Part shown: piece by piece, positions 58,829-64,000 of the stretch
Layout of the letters: each line of letters opens with the position of its first letter
How positions within the stretch are numbered: the stretch's first letter is position 1
Program-made: the position numbers and the translations under genes
Origin: Ampelocalamus luodianensis
Lineage: Eukaryota > Streptophyta > Magnoliopsida > Poales > Poaceae
Length of the DNA stretch: 64,000 nucleotides
Assembly: GCA_036346255.1 (NCBI GenBank)
Contig: CM070632.1
Span: forward strand, 24,755,408-24,819,407
Reading direction: 5' to 3'
The notes under the pieces: model-generated
Told to the model about the DNA's origin: nothing
Databases searched by the model: none
Seen by the model: the letters and a program-made list of their open reading frames with translations, nothing else

Positions 58829-59854
58829 GTGACCAAGAACAAAAATTACATAAATAATTTACTATAATTTATGTATAATGTAGTTGTAAATGGACTTTCA
58901 GAATAATTTTTTGTCTTTCTTTTTGCTCAACATCTCAAAGTACATGTGAGATTTTGAATCATGTGATCGAAATATGAGTTGTTAAGACTTTTAAGAATAA
59001 TTATAGTGATTAAGAAAAAATTACATAAATAATTTACTATAATTTATGTATAATGGAGTTGTAAATAAACTTTCAAAATATGACAGTTTTTTACAGAGAA
59101 AACAGTCTAATTCTGTGTAGACAGACCCTTTTTTATATTTACTTGCTTGGCCCATATTTTTGCTTAGTTAACAAATCTTGTGTGCACATGTGTATATAAT
59201 GTATAAATTAACAGTACATACTGATAGTGTTGTTGGAAATATAGAGTGAACTATCCGAATTTCCTACGCAATTGCGTGGTGCGCGGCTAGATACTATAAT
59301 ACATATATTTATATGAAGATATATTGTTTACTTGTTACACGACTATTATGCTTATGATAGAAATACAATGCAACTGCGATAGCTCTCGTATTTATACAAG
59401 ATTGATTTGCACCGTTATAATCTAGACCTACTACAATCGATGGTGTTAATTTTTTTCTTTTTTCCTACAATTAATATGGAAATTTCTATTCCTAGAGAGC
59501 AGACGTGGTGGTTTGTTTTTTTTTTTTTATCATTTTAATAATATAATAGATAGTGAAGACTGACTTGGTTAGTCACAATTTTTAGAAAATAATTTGTGGG
59601 AGAGATGAACTGTCAGGTAGCAACCTGAGGTTTTGATTTGTCCTGGTAGTAGTCAATGAAAAGTGCGGAGAGTAGCCCGATGAAAATATAGCATCTGGTG
59701 GTAGGAACCACTCTCTGTTAACAAGAGGTTGGAGTCTTCGCTAGTATTATACAACACTCCTCAATTTCATATAACTGGTTTAGTAAAAAATGCTAGGTCA
59801 CAGATTTTTTACATAGTCTATTTAAAATATAGCTTTCGACAAACAAAATAATCC
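58829..59854 (+). other. AT-rich intergenic DNA
   Basis: No gene is supported. It contains a ~60-bp direct repeat (58845-58905 and 59020-59080, sharing ttacataaataatttactat). A short palindrome-plus-ctag end near 59262-59289 might be a Helitron terminus. A T-rich run is near 59515. Confidence 0.6.
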
Positions 59855-60290
59855 CAAGCCTTCCTTTGATTAGGCTCTTGCATCTATCATAACTGCATTC
59901 TGTGTATTGGCTCAGGAGTACGGTTGTGTACTCACACTATGAATAAACTCAGAGTTATATGACCAAGACCCCCTACACCTACTTTGCCGCGTCCGGACCA
60001 AATGTGGAAGACGATGGTGGGATGTAGGCTGGAACCCCCATCGCTTGTCTGTGGGCAGTGTTGATGGATTCACCTTTTTGTTATCTGTTTCCACATCTAC
60101 CTCTGTTTTCTATGCTAAACTCTGTGCTAAATATTTGGCCTATTTTATGTGTTGTGTAATATTAAGTATGGTACGATCGGATGCGATTTTATGTGTATGA
60201 TCTATCAATGTATCTGTATGCACTATCTACTAATCCAAATAATAATGCAATATACACAAAGAGTTTAGACGATAAATCTGGGTCCTGACA
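59855..60290 (+). repeat. Degenerate LTR 3' end, related to LTR C
   Basis: Blocks occur in the same order as the end of LTR C: aagccttcctttgat, a gagtacggttgtgtactcac-like block, cttgtctgtggcag, ctgttttctatgctaa, and the end ctgggtcctgaca. Identity is low, so this is an old copy. No PBS follows. Confidence 0.55.
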
Positions 60291-60613
60291 CTATGATAAG
60301 TGTGCTTTCATACAAATAGTGTGTGTGAGCTGTACCAGACGACGGCGACGAGAGTGTTTGCGCCCATAAGGTAGTAACTCTATTTGTACTACATATATTT
60401 GGATAGTTTTATATGATTTTCCTTTTTAAAGAATAGTCTGAACGAAATTGAAAGCAATCTTTAAAAAAAAAATCTGAAGCAATTTAATTGTCATAAGCAA
60501 TGGCCAGCTGTAACAATTCAGGGGATTAAAACCGAGGATCCGAGAATTTACCGTTATGAGATATATTTATCTGAGGATTTACATGTCTCACTGACACGTG
60601 CCCTTCCACCTTC
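60291..60613 (+). other. Intergenic DNA upstream of the palindrome
   Basis: I see no gene, RNA or repeat that I can support here. Confidence 0.6.
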
Positions 60614-60624
60614 CATTAAAAATG

Positions 60625-60993
60625 AATTTTTTTTATTATTTAATCCTTTTTTAATTTAATTTTAAAGTTAACCCCTCGCAAACTTTATTTCCAATTCTGA
60701 CCCCTTTGGTCACGCCACCACCCGTGGCGTTACCAAACAACACTGTCACGCCATCCCATTTCTGGTCAAAATCTTGTCACGCCACTGGTGGTGGCGTGAC
60801 AGTATTGTTTGGTCACGCCACCACCAGTGGCGTGACAAAAAGTGCGATTTTGGGGACTTATCCTATGGCGTGACAGTGTTGTTTGGTCACGCCACGGGTG
60901 ATGGCGTGACCAAAGGGGTCAGAATTGGAAATAAAGTTTGCGAGGGGTTAACTTTAAAATTAATTTTAAAAAGATTAAATAATAAAAAAAATT
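60625..60993 (+). mobile_element. Foldback MITE, long palindrome with 9-bp flanking repeat
   Basis: Arms of about 160 bp face each other. The left arm runs inward from aattttttttattattt and includes gttaacccctcgcaaac and ccaattctgacccctttg; the right arm is its complement with few mismatches. Short nested palindromes of the form gtcacgccac..gtggcgtgac lie in and near the centre. The flanks share cattaaaaa (60614-60622 and 60994-61002), a length expected of Mutator-like elements; the left end has 2 extra bases. No coding sequence. It ends 125 bp before the DRB start codon. Confidence 0.85.
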
Positions 60994-61002
60994 CATTAAA
61001 AA

Positions 61003-61118
61003 CAGCCGAGCCTAGCAAGAGAGGAAGCGGAGCGGGCTGCCGTACCTCGTTATCTGAGCTCTAAACCCTCGCATTTGGTCCTCGTCTCAACTAGGACTCC
61101 ATCCCACCAGAGACCGAC
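61003..61118 (+). promoter_or_regulatory. Promoter-proximal/5' UTR region of the DRB-type gene
   Basis: Only 116 bp separate the palindrome's flanking repeat from the start codon. The stretch is purine- then pyrimidine-rich (aagagaggaagcggagcgg; ctctaaaccctcgc; cctcgtctcaac). There is no clear TATA in it, so the core promoter may be TATA-less or lie in the MITE arm. Confidence 0.45.
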
Positions 61119-64000
61119 ATGGCGGCTACGGCCGCGGCCGCGCCTCCAGCCGCCACGCCCCCGCCCCCGCCCGCGCCCGCGCCGCCTCCTCCCGTTCCCG
61201 GTGCGCGTTCCCCTTCCTAGTTTCTTTCTCACTCCCGCTGGTAGAAAAATGTCGTTCTGCGATGGTTGGGCCTTCGATTAGAAAGGAATTCCTGGGGGAT
61301 GTTCTTCCGTTAGATGATTGGTCTTGTGGTAGCTTCCGTTTGGTTGATTTTTTCGAGTATACGGTCGTGTATGGGCTCATCCTAGGACTATGATGCGTGC
61401 AAATGGCGGGCAATCTAGATGGATTTTGTGGCGATTTAGGTGAATTTCCGCGGTAAAAAAAAGTCCGTCTTTAGCGTATTTATCTCTTACTTGGTTGGTT
61501 TGTTTGCGGCTTATGAGATATTTAGCGAATCCGGTGCTGTGCCCGTGCTTAAAGTTGCAACTGATGGATAATTATATTGGGATTTTGGAGCAACAAGCGC
61601 TGGCGCCTCAGGGGATCGGCTGGCTTTGAGGAAAATGAAGACGGCAAGTGGTGGAGTTGCAATGTTAGAAGAAAAGAGAAGTCTGTGGTGCTGCTGTAAT
61701 GTGGCTTACTTGCTCGGATTTGTTGTCGGCAGATAATGTGTTTGGTCGCTTGAAGTTAGAGGTTTGCTGTTTTGGTTGTGTTGGAGCTGTAGTGTTGCTA
61801 GGAGCTCCAAGTCTGGCTCTGTTCCTGGAGGAACGTTGTATGGTCGAATCTGAACTTAGAACTGCTGTGTTTGGTCTCGTTTCTAATGAAAAATGGAACT
61901 GGGGATGTTACCCTCTGGTTCTAAAGGGAATTTTTTTTAGCAAATCCGGTTTTGGGTGTCCTTGTGGTTTCCTAGTCTTGTAGCGAGTATGGTGTGGGGT
62001 TTGTTTGCTCACTTCTTGATCAGCGGATTGTGCGATCTTGACTTACACTTTGTCAGAATTGTTTCCTTTTGGTTTGCAAGAAGTGCAACGAGTGTATTCT
62101 CTCGCTTTGGTCTTCTGAGTGCTGTGAGATTTGATTTCTTTCCTTTCCTTCTTGTATTGGATGTCGATCTCTATAGCAGCTGGTTTATTGCAATGGTAGC
62201 ATCACACTATCAGAGCACTACCTTTTCCCCAAGTACATAGTAGTACACTTTTTCCATACAGGTGTTACTGTGTTGGTAACGTAATATGGCATGCATGGTG
62301 AAGTTATTTAACGCAGTTCATCCCGTGTTAATTGTGTGAGATTGAACTGGATAAGTGGACAACTGGCAAAAGATTATTGGCGCTGCTTCGTATGTACATG
62401 CGAGCCATGAGCCGTTTACCCTACACACGCACAACCAAATCCTGTGATGTTGTCTCATTAAAATTCCAAGAATTAATATATGTTTTTAGTATGTGTGCAA
62501 ACTACGCATTTTAGTTATCTCATCTGCTTGTATAGCTTTTACTGGTTAATTGTTCTGGAGTGTACTTATTGGTGAATTTGTGTTATGCAGAGCAATGTAA
62601 GCATAAAAACCGCCTGCAAGAGTTTTCTCAACGGACACATCAGAAGTTGCCAATCTACCATGCTGAGACTGAAGGTCAACAACATCAACTTAAGTTCAGA
62701 TGCACTGTTCAGGTGGGCAGTGAGCGGTTTTCATCAGCTCATAGTTATAGTCGCCTCAAGGAAGCAGAACAGGATGCTGCCAGAGCAGCCTATGAAATAT
62801 TGGTGAAAAGAGAAGAGGGTGCTGTTGTTACAGACGTGTTTGGGCTGATTGATCAGGTATTCTTTTTGGAACTGTTCCTCGTTTTGGTTGTTTATCATCT
62901 TTCACATCATGAGCAATGATGTTTACATTGTTGATGTGAATTTTGTTACATCATATTCTTAAAGTATATATTGTCATTGTTTTTGTCTCTTGTATTTCGA
63001 CTCACAAAAAACCACGCAAACACAATTTGGTGGTACTTATAACTTTTTTTCCTATTTTGCCTAGTTACATACTTACATTGCAATTTTCTGTCATGGAATT
63101 AATGAACTTGCCACATGATTTATGCACATCAGGAGTGACAACCTTTACGATTGCAGAGTTTGCTGATATCTGCAAATATAGATATTTTAATTCATCTGAA
63201 GAAACATTTCAACTAGTTTTCCTCTGTTGCTTTTCTTTTGGGCTTTACGTGCATACTTCTTGTAGTTCATCTATACCATACTGTATCCTTGTAAGATGAG
63301 AACTTGGGAGTTGGACATCAAAATTAAACCTTGGTTGCATTTATTTTTGTTCCCCTTCTGATTTGCCAGGTTTTGTATCACATTTTTGGTGTAAACTGTT
63401 AACTAATAAGACTGAATAACAGATAATCTCTTTTGCATTCTTTACTTTCCAGATGATAATTAATTAAAAACATTGTCATTTACTCATTTTAGTATTGCAT
63501 GTGGATGTTCATACTCAGTTTATAACATTGTGGATCTTATTTCCTCATCTTTTGAAATTTATAATTGTAATAATCATGCAAGAAATGAAGGAATTGATTT
63601 CTATCTAACATATGCATTCCTTTTCCTTCTGTCAGGATGTGGTGTTCTGCAAATCAATTCTTCATGAATTTGCTGTTAAAACAAAAGCCACTCAACCCTC
63701 TTACTCTGTAGTTAATCCAGAAGGGTTAGGGCCCATGATCCTGTTTGTTGCATCTGTATTGTTTGATGGGAATACTTATACTGGTGAAGTTGCAAAAAGC
63801 AAGAAGGATGCTGAGCAGAAGGCAGCTCGTGCTGCGATCAAATCAATTTTAGGTAACTATTGTTTCATCATTCATGGTTAAAAAGAAAGTGCCAAAACCT
63901 TCTTTAACTTTTTGTATTGAGAATTAGTAGTGGGCTTTTAGGAGTATAACTAATTATTCAATGTTGTTACAGATTCAAAAAACGCTTGTATGTTGCAAAT
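61119..64000 (+). CDS. Double-stranded RNA-binding (DRB-type) protein gene, exons 1-4, continues past window
   Basis: Exon 1 is 61119-61200, exon 2 62591-62856, exon 3 63636-63852, and exon 4 starts at 63973. All introns are GT-AG and the phases agree (1, 0, 1). Residues 1-27 are Ala/Pro-rich (MAATAAAAPPAATPPPPPPA). The first dsRBM starts HKNRLQEFSQRTHQKLPIY and ends EAEQDAARAAYEIL. The second starts FCKSILHEFAVKTKATQPSY and ends SKKDAEQKAARAAIKSIL; both helix-2 KKDAEQKAA/KEAEQDAA motifs that grip dsRNA are present. Two N-terminal dsRBMs are typical of plant DRB proteins (HYL1/DRB1, DRB4 group), which assist Dicer-like enzymes in small-RNA biogenesis. Which DRB it is cannot be told from this part. 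ATG 61119 is the first in-frame ATG and joins exon 2 in frame. Coding sequence is clean, unlike the repeats. Confidence 0.9.
61201..62590 (+). other. DRB gene intron 1 (1.39 kb)
   Basis: It has donor g|gtgcgc and acceptor ttatgcag|ag. It is T-rich, typical of plant introns, with no supported ORF; the frames 61699-61983 and 61956-62240 are chance openings in T-rich sequence. Confidence 0.82.
62857..63635 (+). other. DRB gene intron 2 (779 bp)
   Basis: Donor cag|gtattc; acceptor ccttctgtcag|ga after a long pyrimidine run. Nothing else is seen in it. Confidence 0.85.

Noticed and set aside
61050..61413. Minus-strand Arg/Gly-rich open frames opposite DRB exon 1
   Set aside because: They are by-products of the Pro/Ala-rich, CCG-repeat exon on the other strand.

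Overview
This is plant nuclear DNA, most likely from a grass (Poaceae). It holds nested LTR retrotransposons of several grass-type lineages: chromodomain Ty3/gypsy, Tat-lineage Ty3/gypsy, an Angela/BARE-1/RIRE1-like copia LTR and a Sirevirus-like copia LTR. At the right edge is an intron-containing host gene whose first exon is very GC-rich and Pro/Ala-rich, as often seen in grasses. I cannot name a species. There is no sign of a bacterial, organellar or viral genome.

Layout. Positions 1-11565 are a chromodomain gypsy element (A), cut by the window edge, with a 4.9-kb 3' LTR. 11566-12057 is the first ~490 bp of a related LTR in antisense. 12058-14767 is a gypsy LTR (C) with its primer-binding site and leader. 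At about 14985 C is fused to a Tat-lineage element (F) that has lost its 5' LTR, gag and protease. F runs to about 58828 but is split by later insertions. A 1.49-kb hAT-type element carrying a RAV (AP2/B3) gene fragment sits at 16295-17786, inside the F RNase H. Gypsy element B (22635-46815, TSD TCTAT) sits in F's antisense gene. Gypsy element E (minus strand, 34967-46500) sits in B's 3' LTR. A solo copia LTR G (49702-51030, TSD GAAGG) lies in the F 3' LTR, and so does a solo Sirevirus-like LTR H (51120-58524, TSD GTACT). H is itself split by a truncated minus-strand gypsy element D (51767-56949).

From 58829 to 60620 there is AT-rich intergenic DNA with one degenerate LTR end. A 370-bp near-perfect palindrome (60625-60993) follows. 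It ends 125 bp before the start codon of a two-dsRBM double-stranded-RNA-binding (DRB-type) protein gene, whose first three exons and the start of the fourth lie in the window. It is the only host gene I can support.

How the parts relate. The retroelements encode the usual gag, protease, reverse transcriptase, RNase H and integrase, nearly all with broken frames. F also carries, on the opposite strand, a gene with its own TATA box, two in-frame GT-AG introns and poly(A) signals. It is preceded by two tandem arrays, one of them built of hairpin units. Two decay patterns can be separated. F has C-to-T/G-to-A changes giving stops and lost catalytic Asp codons, as expected from methylcytosine deamination. 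A, B and E instead show CAG/CTG triplets rewritten as CG or CGG, which looks like a sequencing artefact at methylated CHG sites. Many of their 'frameshifts' may therefore not be real.
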